From Sceloporus undulatus (taxonomy: Eukaryota; Chordata; Lepidosauria; Squamata; Phrynosomatidae): a stretch of DNA of 64,000 nucleotides. Each line of letters opens with the position of its first letter. Within the stretch, counting starts at the first letter, position 1. The notes beneath the pieces were generated by a model, which had not been told where the DNA came from, did not search any database, and was given only the letters and a program-made list of their open reading frames with translations. Shown here piece by piece: positions 42,589-53,984 of this stretch. The position numbers were made by a program, and so were the translations under genes. The stretch lies in contig NC_056523.1 in assembly GCF_019175285.1 (NCBI RefSeq), forward strand, positions 187,829,608 through 187,893,607. The letters are read 5' to 3'.

Positions 42589-44227
42589 CTGTATTTTCAA
42601 GGTAGACAGCAAGGCTGGAACACAATAGCTTTAATGGCTAAACAATCATATACATTTTTACCATGCACCAGGGCTGGGCTGTATACAGTATATAGTCCCT
42701 GAACCCCACTCCTGCAGTCTCCCAGACCCCCCCCCCCCCCCGTTTTTTAAAACATTAGCCGTGACTTTTAGTGCACCACAACACAGCAGTGTGTCCTGTG
42801 CAAAGGAAATTGATTGTCCCAGGCTCCTTGCACATTTGCCCACTCCCATTGCATGCAGCCCAGAGCTTAGAAAATTACTTTGAAAGGCAATTCATTCTCA
42901 TTAGAGTCTTCACTGCTATTACTTGTTGTAGGGTTGGAATTATAACTCACTGTGTTGTTTGTTCTGCTGTATATTGCATTTTATATGCAATTACTTATTT
43001 TTTTTCTAGAATAAAAAAAACTAAAGTATTGATAAGAGAATTGTATTCAGTTTGAAAAATTCTGGCTAACATACCTTGAAAATTACCTTTTAAAAAGCAA
43101 CATTGGTACTTAACTAAAGACTGTTCCTTGTTGCTCCAATAAAGTCACTTTCTCCTTAGTCATGACATTACATTGGGTCTATGTTACCTCAAAAAGTAAC
43201 TAATTAAATCCAAGCCCTGCCACAATCTGATGTTCTCTTTTGCTCTGCTACATTCTGGAAGGCCTTTTGGGAGAGATGGTACTTGCATGATGTACAGAAG
43301 TCTAAAGACTACTGGACATAATGTCTGTCAATTGCCTTCAGTGCCGTGATTGTGACACCTCCAGAAAAACAGCAGGAGAAAACTGTTTGCCCTTGTACTC
43401 CATTTGTAGACCGTCTTTCATTGAGCATCTTAACATTTACTCTGGGCACCTAATACTGGACTAGATAAAAATTTACTCTCATGTAGTCAGGCTCCTGATG
43501 TTCTTGACTTATGCAGCTGCAGAATGAGAATGAACCAGGAGCCATTAAAACAAAAATCATCTGGGAATATCCTGGTTTTAAAAGTATCCTTAGTCCTTTC
43601 CCCTTATCTTTCCTCTCCTCCTGCCTCCCCATCCTGTGTTAAAACTTGCACTGTAAGCTCCACAACGCATAGATTTTTAAAAAAATGATAAAACATGATG
43701 GATATAAACTGGGCCATGAAATTCACAAAGCAACCTTGGGACAGTCACAGTCTCTCAGATAGACCTACATTGCAGGGCTGTTGCAAAGGTGCAGTGGAGA
43801 AGAAGAGGGCCATGTACCCTGCTTGAGGTTATTGGAGGAGCTATAAATGTAAGTGATAAATTATGTTATATAAATGATGTTAGAAATTTAAAAAATATTT
43901 TATTCCTTGCTTTATCTTTACATTTCATTTGTGCACCGCAATCTTAGAAAGTGGGTTGGGCTGAAAAATAGTGACCTCAGTCCTAACCAGAAAGCATTTC
44001 ATCTGTGCCTCAAGAATATCAGGGGTTCAGTCCTGATTCCTCAGCCACCTCAGTACTCTTTCCAGCTCTCTGCCCAGAATTTGTGCACCCCAAATTAACA
44101 AAAAGGACAGTGCAAATTATTTGAGACATATATACAGAAGAGGTGATGCAATGTCATATTAAAGCATAGGATAAACTTTCCAACTTTGTTTAACAAGATG
44201 TCAGCAGCCACATTATAGTGGAATGCT
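42589..44227 (-). other. Presumed 5' intron of the TAFA-like gene
   Basis: No exon was recognised. It includes a 15-C run at 42727-42741 and otherwise low-copy-looking sequence. Confidence 0.4.
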
Positions 44228-44465
44228 GTTGCTGTTGTTGTTGTTGTGTGCACCTTCGTTTCTGACTTATGGCAACCCTAAGGCAAACCTATCATGGGGT
44301 TTTTTGGGATGTTTTGTTCAAAGGAGGTATGCCATTGCTTTCCCCTGAGGTTGAGAAAGTGTGACTTGCCCAAAATCACCCAGTAGGTTTCATGGCCGTT
44401 GGGAATCAAGCCCTGGTTTCTGGAGTTGTAGTCCAACACTCAAACCACGACTCCATGCTACTGCA
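44228..44465 (-). mobile_element. Sauria-type SINE
   Basis: In reverse: a tRNA-like head (gtggtttgagtgttggac, then 'gattcccaac' region) and a BovB-like tail (cataagtcagaaacgaagg), ending in (CAA)n. A second copy is at 14686-14920. Confidence 0.85.
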
Positions 44466-44664
44466 TCCTTAATTTAAATGGAATAGCTCCATCGTTTGAG
44501 AAATTACTGTATAAATGATCTCAGCAAAGGGTACATATTACTTGTTTTTGCCTTTGATTTCTCTGTTACACCAGGACACTTACAGACTTCAGCTACAGAA
44601 TTCTTGAGAAATGAGTTCTCTCCTGATCCTGCTATTCTTCATCCAGTACAAAACAGAGTCTTAC

Positions 44665-45290
44665 CTGTGACCCTGTCCTTGGCGCTGAAGTTCTCTTACC
44701 TCTTGGTCCCAGCCATGGAAGAGATCTTTGCGCCCTGCAGCATCTTCCTCTTTGTTCTGTCTGTTCTCTTTCCAAGAGAAGTGTGGAGCACAAAGTCCTG
44801 AATCCAGAGGAACTGTTTTTGGCAGCTTTGATCTGGATCAAAAACCCCTTCTAAACTAGCAACTCAAACTGCTCTCCCATCCAGATTTGGGGATGGAACC
44901 CAATGTCCTGGCTCCCAGCCCTCCTTCTGTAACCTAGCAGATGGTTGCGGTGTCTGTGTGAGCTTTGGAATCTGGTTATTCTTCAGCTTCTGAGCTTGAC
45001 TGATACACCCGTGAAAGAACGCGTGTGTGAGAGTGAGTCTGATCCACAGGCTGACTGTCTCTCTTCATCCTTCTCCCTTATAGTCCCTGTCCAAAAGCAC
45101 TCCTAGCACACCCACACACAAGGCCTCCTCCTACAGGTTTGGCATCCCAGCCTTGCTCTCGCTGGGAGATCAGCCCAGGATAGAACTTTGCAGTTTCTCG
45201 CTTGCTCACTCTTTTTTTGTCTTTGCCTTTGCTGTTTCTCACTTTGGGGTGAAGTGCTAAATGTTAGCACCAGACAGAATGATACTTTAG
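44665..45290 (-). other. Candidate non-coding first exon and promoter of the TAFA-like gene
   Basis: On the minus strand two consensus donors follow low-copy sequence: CACAG|GTAAGA with exon end 44665, and AGAG|GTAAGA with exon end 44700. Either could splice to the acceptor before 41807, which opens 10 bases upstream of the start codon. TAFA genes usually have an untranslated first exon. The 5' limit is a guess. Confidence 0.45.
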
Positions 45291-45461
45291 AGAGAGGCGA
45301 CTACAGAGTCCCGTAGCTCAGGGGTGAGCAAAGTGCAGCCTGTGAGCAAAGTGCAGGATGCAGGACCATTTTTGTGGCCTCAAGGGCCCCCTAGGAGTTT
45401 TTTAAAAAAAATTAAAACTTTGTATTTTAGCTCCAGTATTCCCCCAAATGTTCTCTTAGAG

Positions 45462-46865
45462 GAGCCCTGGTGGCACTGTGGTTAAATGTCAATACTGTAG
45501 TCACATGGTTGTGAGTTTGAGCCCAGGCAGGGCTCCAAGGCCCACTCAGCCTTCCATCCTTTCAGAGGTCAGTAAAATGAATACCCAGTCTGTTGGGGAC
45601 AATTGATTTATTATTATTTATTATTAACCTTTATTTATAAAGCACTGTAAGTTTACACAGCGCTGTACATCAATTTTTTAGTCAGACGGTTCCCTGCCCT
45701 CAGGCTTACAATCTAAAAGACACGACACAAAAGGAGAAGGGAGTGGTGGTGGGGAATAGGATCAGGTCCAGCAGATCTTTTCCACCTCCGAGGCCTGGAC
45801 CAAGGCAGATGGACTGGAGGAAGGGCTTGGCTTCTTAATGGATGGTTAGAAGGAGGCTTCCTGGGTCAGAGAGGGTCTCACCTCTGGGAATGCTTCTCTA
45901 AACAATATAGTCTTTAATTCAGTTTTGAAACTGGGCAGAGAAGTGATGAGGTGTGCATGTGGGGGAAGAAGGTTCCAGGAGTAAGGGGCAGCAAGCGAGA
46001 AGGGACGAATTCGGGAGGGGGCAGTGGTAGTCCTACATTGTGACAGGAGACCCTGACTACCAGAGCTGAGGGTGCGAGTAGGAATGTAAGGAGAAAGAAG
46101 GTCAGATAAGTAAGGAGGGGCCAACCCATGGAGGGCTTTGAAAGTCAGTAACAAAAGCTTGTACCGGATGCGAAAGGGGAAGGGGAGCCAATGAAGGGAG
46201 GATAAAAGAGGAGAAACATGGTCAAAGCGGCGAGCGGATGTGACAATACGGGCAGCTGAATACTGAACAGATATTAAAGGATGGAGGTGTGAAAGAGGAA
46301 GCCCTGTTAGAAGGAGGTTACAATAATCTAGTCGCGAAACCACTAGGGCATGGACTAGAGTCTTGGCAGTAGAGATTGAGAGGAATGGACGGATCTTGGC
46401 AATGTTGTGGAGAAAGAATCTACAGGTCTTGGCGGTGGCCTGGATCTGGGGAATAAATGACAGAGAAGAGTCAAAAATGAAGCCAAGACTGCGGGCTTGA
46501 TGAACCGGTTGAATAGAAGTGTCGTCGACAGAAACAGAAAAGGAATAGTGAAGGGTGGGTTTAGGTGGAAAGACGAGAAGCTCAGTCTTAGACATGTTGA
46601 GCTTCAAGCACCGAAGCCGCATCCACTGAGAGATGGCAGTCAGACAAGAAGAAACTTGCTGTTCAAGCCCCGTCAAAAGGTCAGGGGTGGAGAGATACAG
46701 CTGAGTGTCGTCAGCGTACAGATGATAGGAGAAACCAAAAGAACTGATGAGTTTACCTAGAGACAGTGTGTATAGAGAGAACAGAAGGGGTTTACAGATT
46801 ATGAACTGCTTAGAGAGTGCTGAGTTCATTATGAAGCGGTATACAAATGTAAGTGCTATTGCCAA
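45462..46865 (+). mobile_element. tRNA-derived SINE split by an L2 insertion
   Basis: The SINE head and body (45462-45604; 'ggtggcactgtggttaaatg', then 'gttggggacaattga') continue at about 46795-46865 ('gaactgcttagagagtgctg', then 'gaagcggtatacaaatgtaa'). The intervening bases are the L2 copy. The joined order matches the intact SINE at 33640-33888. Confidence 0.75.
45605..46794 (-). mobile_element. L2 LINE 3' half with long open frame
   Basis: In reverse an open frame runs from the element's 5' edge at about 46793 to a stop at 45846, about 315 codons. It begins [12 protein letters not shown], includes the RT catalytic motif YADDTQLYL, and continues through [42 protein letters not shown] and [12 protein letters not shown] to FREAF. 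This is the RT and C-terminal part of L2 ORF2. The 3' UTR ends at (TTATT)n near 45605, after 'cagcgctgtacatcaa'. It is 5'-truncated. The uninterrupted frame suggests a fairly young copy. Confidence 0.88.
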
Positions 46866-47016
46866 ATGCTGCTCTAGAAGGTATGGAGCATGGAGGGCAT
46901 TTCCTTCATGACTGGAGCCCCCTGGTGAACAAAAATTTGCAAATTTCCCCCAATCTTTTGGCCTCAGAATACCCTCTAGGGCATTTCCACCACATTTGGG
47001 GGCCCTTTGGCCAATA

Positions 47017-47236
47017 TACAGCGTGCCCGCACCATACATGGACTCACTATATGCGGACTTGATGTCACACAAATGGCGAGCCCCTGTTAAATGAGCCCCT
47101 GGCATGTGTGCCTACAGCTTGTGCATGCAGGAGTGCACCACCATTGAAAACAATGGGACTTGAGGTCCCACTTTATTTCTCTTATGCGGAGGAAGGTCCG
47201 GAAGGGATCCCCCACATAAATCGAGGGTCCACTGTA
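47017..47236. mobile_element. Tc1/mariner-type MITE, family D
   Basis: TA, CAGCGTGCCCGCACCATACA at 47019, ending 'tcgagggtccactg' at 47234, then TA. Related to the element at 37586-37815. Confidence 0.75.
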
Positions 47237-47334
47237 GGTCCAGGAGAGGCATTTCCTGTTGGCTTTTCTTGGACTAAAATGGCCCAGGAAGGCCACTAAA
47301 CATTATTAAAATGCTCTCTTCTCCATATCTGAGG

Positions 47335-47720
47335 ATCATTTGGTGGGAATAAGGGAGAGGGTCTTCTTGATGGCTATACCCAGACTTTGGAACTCCCTCC
47401 CAAAGGAGGCTAGGATGTACATCTCCTTGCTTTCCGTCTGCCAGCAAGACAAAAATTCTTATGCTGTCAGGCTTTCAGAAGCTGACTGGAACGGGCTTTT
47501 TAATGTTATGCTGTGTTCTTTTGTTGGTTTGTGTGTAGTACTTTAATGAATTGCAATGGTTTTAACTTCATAAAATTTAAAAATTATCCTGTAAGTATCT
47601 TTTTATTTATACTTTTTATTGATGGTTTTGTATAGTTTTAATCTGAATTTAGCATGCCATAAGCAGCTCTGAGTCCCATTATTGGGCAAAAGATGGGATA
47701 CAAATGAACAGAAGAAGAAG
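47335..47720 (+). mobile_element. L2 LINE 3' fragment
   Basis: The plus frame reads RLWNSLPKEAR, the L2 C-terminal motif. A 3' UTR-like region with 'ataagcagctctgagtccc' and 'gggatacaaatgaaca' follows. Confidence 0.65.
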
Positions 47721-49209
47721 TAGTACTTGTTAGAGCTTTATAAGGTAATAGTTGCAGAAATTAGTGACAGAGAGAGTGAGCTGGATATTGTTTCTTTAGT
47801 CTAGGCTTGAGCATCAGTGGTCCTTAAGTGTGTTTAGACTGGAACTCCTATTAGCCCTCCTCATTGGCTATGATGGTCAGGACTGATAGGAACTGTATGT
47901 CAAACAACAGTAGTGCAATAGTTATTCTGCCCTGTGTTACCACACTCTGCATACCCTGCACTACATTTGGGGTCTCCATATTTTCATATTTCACATGTGG
48001 AGCCAGCATGTTCTTGAGAGATCACAATAATCTTTAGGAACACTAAAGGGCAAAACAGACGGCTCCTTTGAAGAGGCTTCCCAGTGGCTTGGGGGAGGGT
48101 ATTGTTTAGATGACACATGCCCCCAGTCTGGCAGGAAGCCGCCATGAAGCTGCCCGCCCAACCACACAGCAGACAGCTTTGTGATGTTCTGGCGGCATGG
48201 CATTTATATGCTGCACAGTGCAGGAACGCCACAAAGCTCCACTGGTGGTGGAAAAGCTGGCTTTTTGCCAGTTCAAATTATCGTCCTTCTTAAAAGCCCT
48301 TCAGACTGCTATCCAGTTTCCATATTTCCATTTTGGTTAGCTCTGAATGTTGTGTCATTGGGAATTGCTATTGTGTCTGTGTGGTTTCTAAATAAAACCC
48401 TCTTGATTCATCCAAACCTGGAGTTCTCAGTTATTACTGGTTTACATAGGTGCCAATGGTCCTAAAGGTTACCCAGACATTTAAAGTAATGCTGATATAC
48501 TTGGTGGGCACTCTCCAGTCCCCAACCTTTCTTAATCTGTCCAGGGCTGGTTGTGCCATTAGCCAGAGCTGAGAGATGGAAAGTTGGAGGACAAAGCTGA
48601 GGTGTAGTGGAGGACATCTTTCTACCAGTATTGAAGTAAGTTTCAGCTGTCACTCTGCCCACCTTCTGTACTTGGAATCAGTGTATTTGCGTAACTTGTT
48701 CTCATAAACCTTTTCTTGGGGAGGGGAATAAAGGGGTCATCATTATAGCTTAGGCTAAATGTAGCATCTTTTGGGAAACTGTAAAATCAGAGCAGAGGCT
48801 CTGACGTCAATCAAAAATTAGGGTGTGAGTTGGTGTGTGTGATAGAGCCCTCCAACCTTGAATCCAGGTTTGTTTCTGACCCAAATAATGTTGAGGTGAG
48901 AACACTGCGACTGAGTATGTGTTGAATGTGCTGCTATTAATCAGACCAAGGACAGACTGGCAAAAGCACTTGATTTGTTTTGTGAGGTGCATCTCATGAA
49001 GAAACCAGGCTGAATGCTGAAAACCGTAATGCTTTGCTGCTGTGGAAGCCAAAAATAGACAACTGTGGCGGCTTCAAAAGACTCTGTGGACACTGACTTG
49101 TCTTAACCTGATCTGAATTTAAACTTGGTTCTTTAAGTTTCAGAACCTATTTTTGAACACATGAGATATTGATGACGACAATGATGATGATGATGATGAT
49201 GGCAATGAC

Positions 49210-49247
<38 letters not shown>

Positions 49248-50136
49248 GTTCTTGTTAACCTTTTTATGGTCATAGACCTGCAAATAATAATAATAATAGT
49301 AATAATAATAATAATAATAATAATAGATATAATGTCTCGGAGCAGGTACATATTGCATTTCTCTTCATGTCAGCCAGAGACAAATATAAATTAGGTTTGT
49401 TACGATTGGCTGGATCTCCTCCAGCTTGTCACAATATTCTGCTTTTTGAAAGTACCTTTCCAAGCTCTCTTAGCATGTCAGGACTTGGGCTGTTGACTTG
49501 TACACAATATAATAAATATGTGGTGAAGCAAAACAAATGGAGCCGTGAAATAATAAGAATTTCCTTGCAAAAATTAAAGTTTGGGGGATGGGGAATAATA
49601 TCATGAGCCTTGCATTCTGCAGAGCAGCTAGTGTTTCAAAACAGGTTGAGAGACAGTTACCTTTACTTTGTACAGATATATACTTAGCACTCCTTTTTCT
49701 GCATGTGTTTCATTTAAACAATCAGCTTTGAAATGGAAATGCTTTCTACTTTGTAAATGTGGTTTTCTAAGTTGAAGCGGTTAAGCTTCAGTCATAAGGA
49801 TTCTTACAAAGGCATTAAGTCTCTCTGAACCTAACACTTAAAATACGTAGGATCACATATACTGTAGTAACTTCAGAAGAGTTACTTCATTAAGTGGAAC
49901 TACATAGACATAAGCAATTGTTGAAGCTTGCACACATTATCTGCTCTAGGGCTATTTTTACAAAACTGTCTCATTTTTCTATCAGTGTTGAATAACTTGA
50001 CTACACAAGCACACCGCCATTTGTGGATTCTTGCATCCAAAGAATGTTTCATAAAAGCAAAGCAAGCACAATAGTACCTGAGTGCTCTGGTAATCTTTGC
50101 ACCATCTCAAACGATAACCACATTATATCTTAAATA
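47721..50136. other. Intergenic region without a recognised gene
   Basis: Holds a GC-rich family E-like element (about 48025-48290, with 'tggcggcatggcatttatatg' and paired arms) and an (ATG)n/(AAT)n microsatellite cluster (49176-49324). The remainder is low-copy-looking. Open frames across the microsatellites are artefacts of the repeat. Confidence 0.5.
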
Positions 50137-50432
50137 CAGAATCACTGAATCTTAAGAGTTGGAAGAAACCATGTGGACCATCAATCCTCTGCCATGCAGG
50201 AATACACAGCTAAAACACTCTTGAAAGTTGCCCATCCAACCTTTGCTTGGAGATCTCCAAAAATGGAAAATCCACCCTTCCCCAAGCCATTGTTGAGCAG
50301 TTCTTAAAGTAAGGAAGTTCTTCCAAATATTTAGGTGAAATATATTTTCTTGTAATTTGAAGCTTCATGTTCTAGTCTCTGGAGCAGCAGAAAATAAGCT
50401 CACTCCATCGTCTACATGACATAACTTCAGAT
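50137..50432 (-). mobile_element. Old CR1/L3-like LINE, left part (host of a nested insertion)
   Basis: The minus-strand CR1 3' region is strongly diverged (compare 'ctctggagcagcagaaaa' and 'atgacataacttcagata'). It breaks off at about 50432 and resumes at 53561. Confidence 0.8.
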
Positions 50433-53400
50433 AATGGGCTGCGGTTCCATGAGGAGGGACTTCTGGCAAGGGATGGGTTGCATCTCACGCCAGTTGGCAA
50501 AAACATTTTTGCCAATACACTCAAGAATTTGATCAGGAGGGCTTTAAACTGAGTTATGTGGGGGAGGGAGACAGTATTCTGGAAGGCAAAAAGGCTGGAG
50601 AAGATAGTCAAACTGACAGAGAGGGAATAAGACAAATAGTGCAAGGGCCCAACAGTGGGAAGAAAAAGAACTTGGACAGGCAGCAAGGAAAGGGAACACA
50701 TGGTCTTAGATGCCTCTACACTAATGCACAGAGCATGGGAAATAAGCAAGATGAATTTCAACTCCTAGTACTACAAAGCAAATATGATATAATAGGCATC
50801 ACTGAAACCTGGTGGGATGAGTCTCATGATTGGAATGTGGAAATAGGGGGGTATAACCTTTTAAAGAGAAACCGGCCAAACAGGAAAGGAGGAGGAATAG
50901 CCCTATATGTCAGGGACATTTACACCAGTGAAGAGATCCAGGACATCAATCCTGGAAGCCAGGTGGAGAGCATCTGGATAAAAATTAAAGGGCAGGGAAA
51001 CAACAAGGATGTTATGGTGGGAGTCTACTATAGACCCCCAAGTCAGACGGAGGAATTGGATGGTGCCTTTCTAGAACAGATGACCACACACTCAGAAAGG
51101 AGAGATGTAGTAGTGATGGGTGACTTCAACTACACTGATATTTGTTGGAAGTCAAACTCAGCAAAATCCTCAAGGTCTAGTAAATTCCTCACTTGCCTTG
51201 GAGACAATTTCATGGTCCAAAAGGTGGAAGACGCAACAAGGGGATCAGCTATTTTAGATCTGATTCTAACCAACAAGGATGACTTGGTTAATGGGGTGCA
51301 AGTGGTGGGATCCTTAGGTGGAAGTGACCATGTTCTCCTGGAGTTTGTTATACAGTGGAAAGGAGAAGCCAGGCATAGTCAGACACGCATCCTAGACTTT
51401 AGGAGAGCGGATTTCAGTAAACTTAGAGAAATACTGGGGGCGATCCCATGGTCAGGAATACTAAAAGAGAAGGGAGTTCAAGATGGATGGGAGTTTCTAA
51501 AAAAGGAGATACTAAAGGCACAAATTAAAACAGTTCCAGTGAGAAAGAAAAATGGGAGGTGTTGCAAGAACCCAGGATGGATGACCAAGGAACTTTCAGC
51601 TCAGCTAAATTTTAAACGGAACATGTATAAGAAATGGAAAAAGGGGGAAATCACCAAAGAGGAATTCAAACAAATAGCTAGCAAGTGTAGAGATAAGGTC
51701 AGAAAAGCTAAAGCGCAGAATGAACTCAGGCTTGCTAGAGAGGTTAAGAACAACAAAAAGGGCTTTTTTGGATATGTCCGCAGCAAAAGGAAGAAGAAGG
51801 AAACAGTAGGGTCACTGCGTGCAGAAGATGGCAAAATGCTAACAGAGGACAGAGAAAAGGCAGAATTACTCAACACTTTCTTTGCCTCCGTCTTCTCAGA
51901 AAAGGCAAAGGGTGCTCAACCTGAGGATAATGGAGCAGAGGACAGAATAGGGGAATTCCAGCACAAAATAAGTAAAGAGATAGTAGAGGAACACCTTATT
52001 AATCTAAACGAATTTAAGTCTCCGGGACCAGATGAGCTACATCCAAGGGTATTAAAAGAACTGGCAAATGTAATATCGGAGCCATTGGCAATAATCTTTG
52101 AAAACTCCTGGAAAACAGGAGAGATCCCAGCAGACTGGCGGAGGGCAAACGTTGTCCCCATCTTCAAAAAGGGGAAAAAAGAGGATCCCAACAATTATCG
52201 TCCAGTTAGTCTGACATCCATACCAGGAAAGATTCTGGAGCAGATCATTAAACAGAGAATCTGTGAACATCTAGAAGCCAATGCCATAATCACAAAAACT
52301 CAACATGGGTTTCAGAGAAACAAGTCATGGCAGACAAACCTGATCTCTTCCTTTGATAAAATTACCAGCTTGGTAGATGAAGGGAATGCTGTGGATATAG
52401 TATATCTTGATTTCAGTAAGGCCTTTGACAGGGTTCCCCATGACATTCTTGCAAACAAGCTTGTAAAATGTGGGCTAGACAAGGCAACTGTTAAGTGGAT
52501 TTGCAACTGGTTGACCGGACGAACCCAAAGGGTGCTCAACAATGGCTCCTTTTCATCCTGGAGAGAAGTGACCAGTGGGGTCCCACAGGGCTCTGTTCTG
52601 GGCCCAGTGCTATTCAACATCTTTATCAATGACCTGGATGACAGAATTGGAAGCATACTTATCAAATTTGCAGATGACACCAAATTAGGAGGAATTGCTA
52701 ATACTCCAGAGGACAGGATCAACATTCAAAATGACCTGAATAGACTAGAAAGCTGGGCCACAGCAAACAGAATGAACTTCAACAGGGAGAAATGTAAGGT
52801 ACTGCACTTAGGGCGAAAAAATGAAATGCACAGATATAGGATGGGGGACACCTGGCTAAAGGAGACAACATGTGAAAGGGATCTAGGAGTCCAAGTAGAC
52901 CACAAGTTGAACATGAGTCAACAGTGCGATGCGGCAGCTAACAAGGCCAATGCGATTTTAGGCTGCATCAATAGAAGTATAGTGTCTAGATCAAGGGAAG
53001 TAATAGTGCCACTCTATTCTGCTCTGGTCAGGCCCCACCTGGAATATTGTGTCCAGTTCTGGACGCCACAATTCAAAAAGGACATTAAGAAACTGGAGCG
53101 TGTCCAAAGGAGGGCGACTAAAATGGTGAAAGGTCTGGAAACCATGCCCTATGAGGAACGACTTAGGGAGCTGGGGATGTTTAGCCTGGAGAAAAGAAGG
53201 TTAAGAGGTGATATGATAGCCCTGTTCAAATATTTGAAGGGATGTCATATTGAGGAGGGAGCAAGCTTGTTTTCTGCTGCTCCAGAGACTAGGACCCGAA
53301 GCAATGGATGCAAACTGCAGGAAAAGAGATTCCACCTCAATATTAGGAGGAACTTCCTGACAGTAAGGGCTGTTCGACAGTGGAACAAACTCCCTCGGAG

Positions 53401-53560
53401 TGTCGTGGAGTCTCCTTCCTTGGAGGTCTTCAAGCAGAGGCTGGATGGCCATCTGTCAGGGATGCTTTGATTGTGATTTCCTGCATGGCGGGGGGTTGGA
53501 CTGGATGGCCCTTGTGGTCTCTTCCAACTCTATGATTCTATGATTCTATGATTCTATGAT
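50433..53560 (+). mobile_element. Young CR1 LINE nested in an older CR1
   Basis: It starts inside ORF1: the first 40 codons read the end of the SGNH-esterase-like domain ([18 protein letters not shown]), with the ORF1 stop at 50550-50552. Five bases later ORF2 opens. The 3' end carries the CR1 hallmark, a short array of the octamer ATTCTATG (about four copies) ending at 53560. The copy is 5'-truncated but undamaged in ORF2. Confidence 0.95.
50558..53470 (+). CDS. CR1 LINE ORF2: endonuclease-reverse transcriptase, uninterrupted
   Basis: 970 codons without a stop or frameshift. The N-terminal APE-type endonuclease keeps its catalytic motifs: TNAQS (about residue 54), ITETWWDES (about 80-88), [18 protein letters not shown] (about 188) and [10 protein letters not shown] (about 258). 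The central reverse transcriptase has [12 protein letters not shown] (about 617-628), [21 protein letters not shown] (about 675-695) and FADDTKLGG (about 704-712), with both catalytic aspartates. The C-terminus ends [11 protein letters not shown], as in all CR1 copies here. ORF1 is truncated, so the copy is probably not autonomous by itself, but its protein looks functional. Codon use is transposon-like, not host-like. Confidence 0.97.
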   Translation: MGEGDSILEGKKAGEDSQTDREGIRQIVQGPNSGKKKNLDRQQGKGTHGLRCLYTNAQSMGNKQDEFQLLVLQSKYDIIGITETWWDESHDWNVEIGGYNLLKRNRPNRKGGGIALYVRDIYTSEEIQDINPGSQVESIWIKIKGQGNNKDVMVGVYYRPPSQTEELDGAFLEQMTTHSERRDVVVMGDFNYTDICWKSNSAKSSRSSKFLTCLGDNFMVQKVEDATRGSAILDLILTNKDDLVNGVQVVGSLGGSDHVLLEFVIQWKGEARHSQTRILDFRRADFSKLREILGAIPWSGILKEKGVQDGWEFLKKEILKAQIKTVPVRKKNGRCCKNPGWMTKELSAQLNFKRNMYKKWKKGEITKEEFKQIASKCRDKVRKAKAQNELRLAREVKNNKKGFFGYVRSKRKKKETVGSLRAEDGKMLTEDREKAELLNTFFASVFSEKAKGAQPEDNGAEDRIGEFQHKISKEIVEEHLINLNEFKSPGPDELHPRVLKELANVISEPLAIIFENSWKTGEIPADWRRANVVPIFKKGKKEDPNNYRPVSLTSIPGKILEQIIKQRICEHLEANAIITKTQHGFQRNKSWQTNLISSFDKITSLVDEGNAVDIVYLDFSKAFDRVPHDILANKLVKCGLDKATVKWICNWLTGRTQRVLNNGSFSSWREVTSGVPQGSVLGPVLFNIFINDLDDRIGSILIKFADDTKLGGIANTPEDRINIQNDLNRLESWATANRMNFNREKCKVLHLGRKNEMHRYRMGDTWLKETTCERDLGVQVDHKLNMSQQCDAAANKANAILGCINRSIVSRSREVIVPLYSALVRPHLEYCVQFWTPQFKKDIKKLERVQRRATKMVKGLETMPYEERLRELGMFSLEKRRLRGDMIALFKYLKGCHIEEGASLFSAAPETRTRSNGCKLQEKRFHLNIRRNFLTVRAVRQWNKLPRSVVESPSLEVFKQRLDGHLSGML

Positions 53561-53950
53561 TAACAATAGCTATCATGTGACCCCTCAGTCTTCTCTTCTT
53601 CAGGCTAAACATACTTAGCTCCCTCAGTCATTCCTCATACAGCTTGGTTTCCAGACCGCTGATAATCTTGCTCACCTTTCTCTGGACACATTCCAGCTTG
53701 CCAATATCCTTCTTAAACTGTGATACCCAGAACTGGATGCAGTATTAGAGGTTAGGTCTGATCAAAACAGAATACTGACAGTACTAGTTCCCTTGACCTG
53801 GACACTGCATTCCTATTGCTGCAGTCATAGAATCATAGAATCATAGAGTTGAAATCTAGAATACATTGGCCTTTTTGGCTGCAACATCAGATTGTTGATT
53901 CATGTTTAGCCTCTGGTTTACTAAGATCTTTTGATCCCTTCACATGCACT
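53561..53950 (-). mobile_element. Old CR1/L3-like LINE, right part
   Basis: Continues 50137-50432 after the nested CR1: 'aacaatagctatcatgtgac', then 'ggacacattccagcttgcc'. It contains short 'atagaatcatagaatcat' runs. Confidence 0.8.
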
Positions 53951-53984
53951 GTTTTAGAGCCAGGTAAATTTAGTTTTTCCTGCA

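Noticed and set aside
45846-47105. 419-codon frame as a host gene
   Set aside because: Only the part from about 46793 onward is L2 ORF2; the N-terminal hundred residues read through a MITE and a SINE tail.
49133-49358. Poly-Ile/Tyr/Leu frames
   Set aside because: Translations of the (AAT)n/(ATG)n microsatellite.
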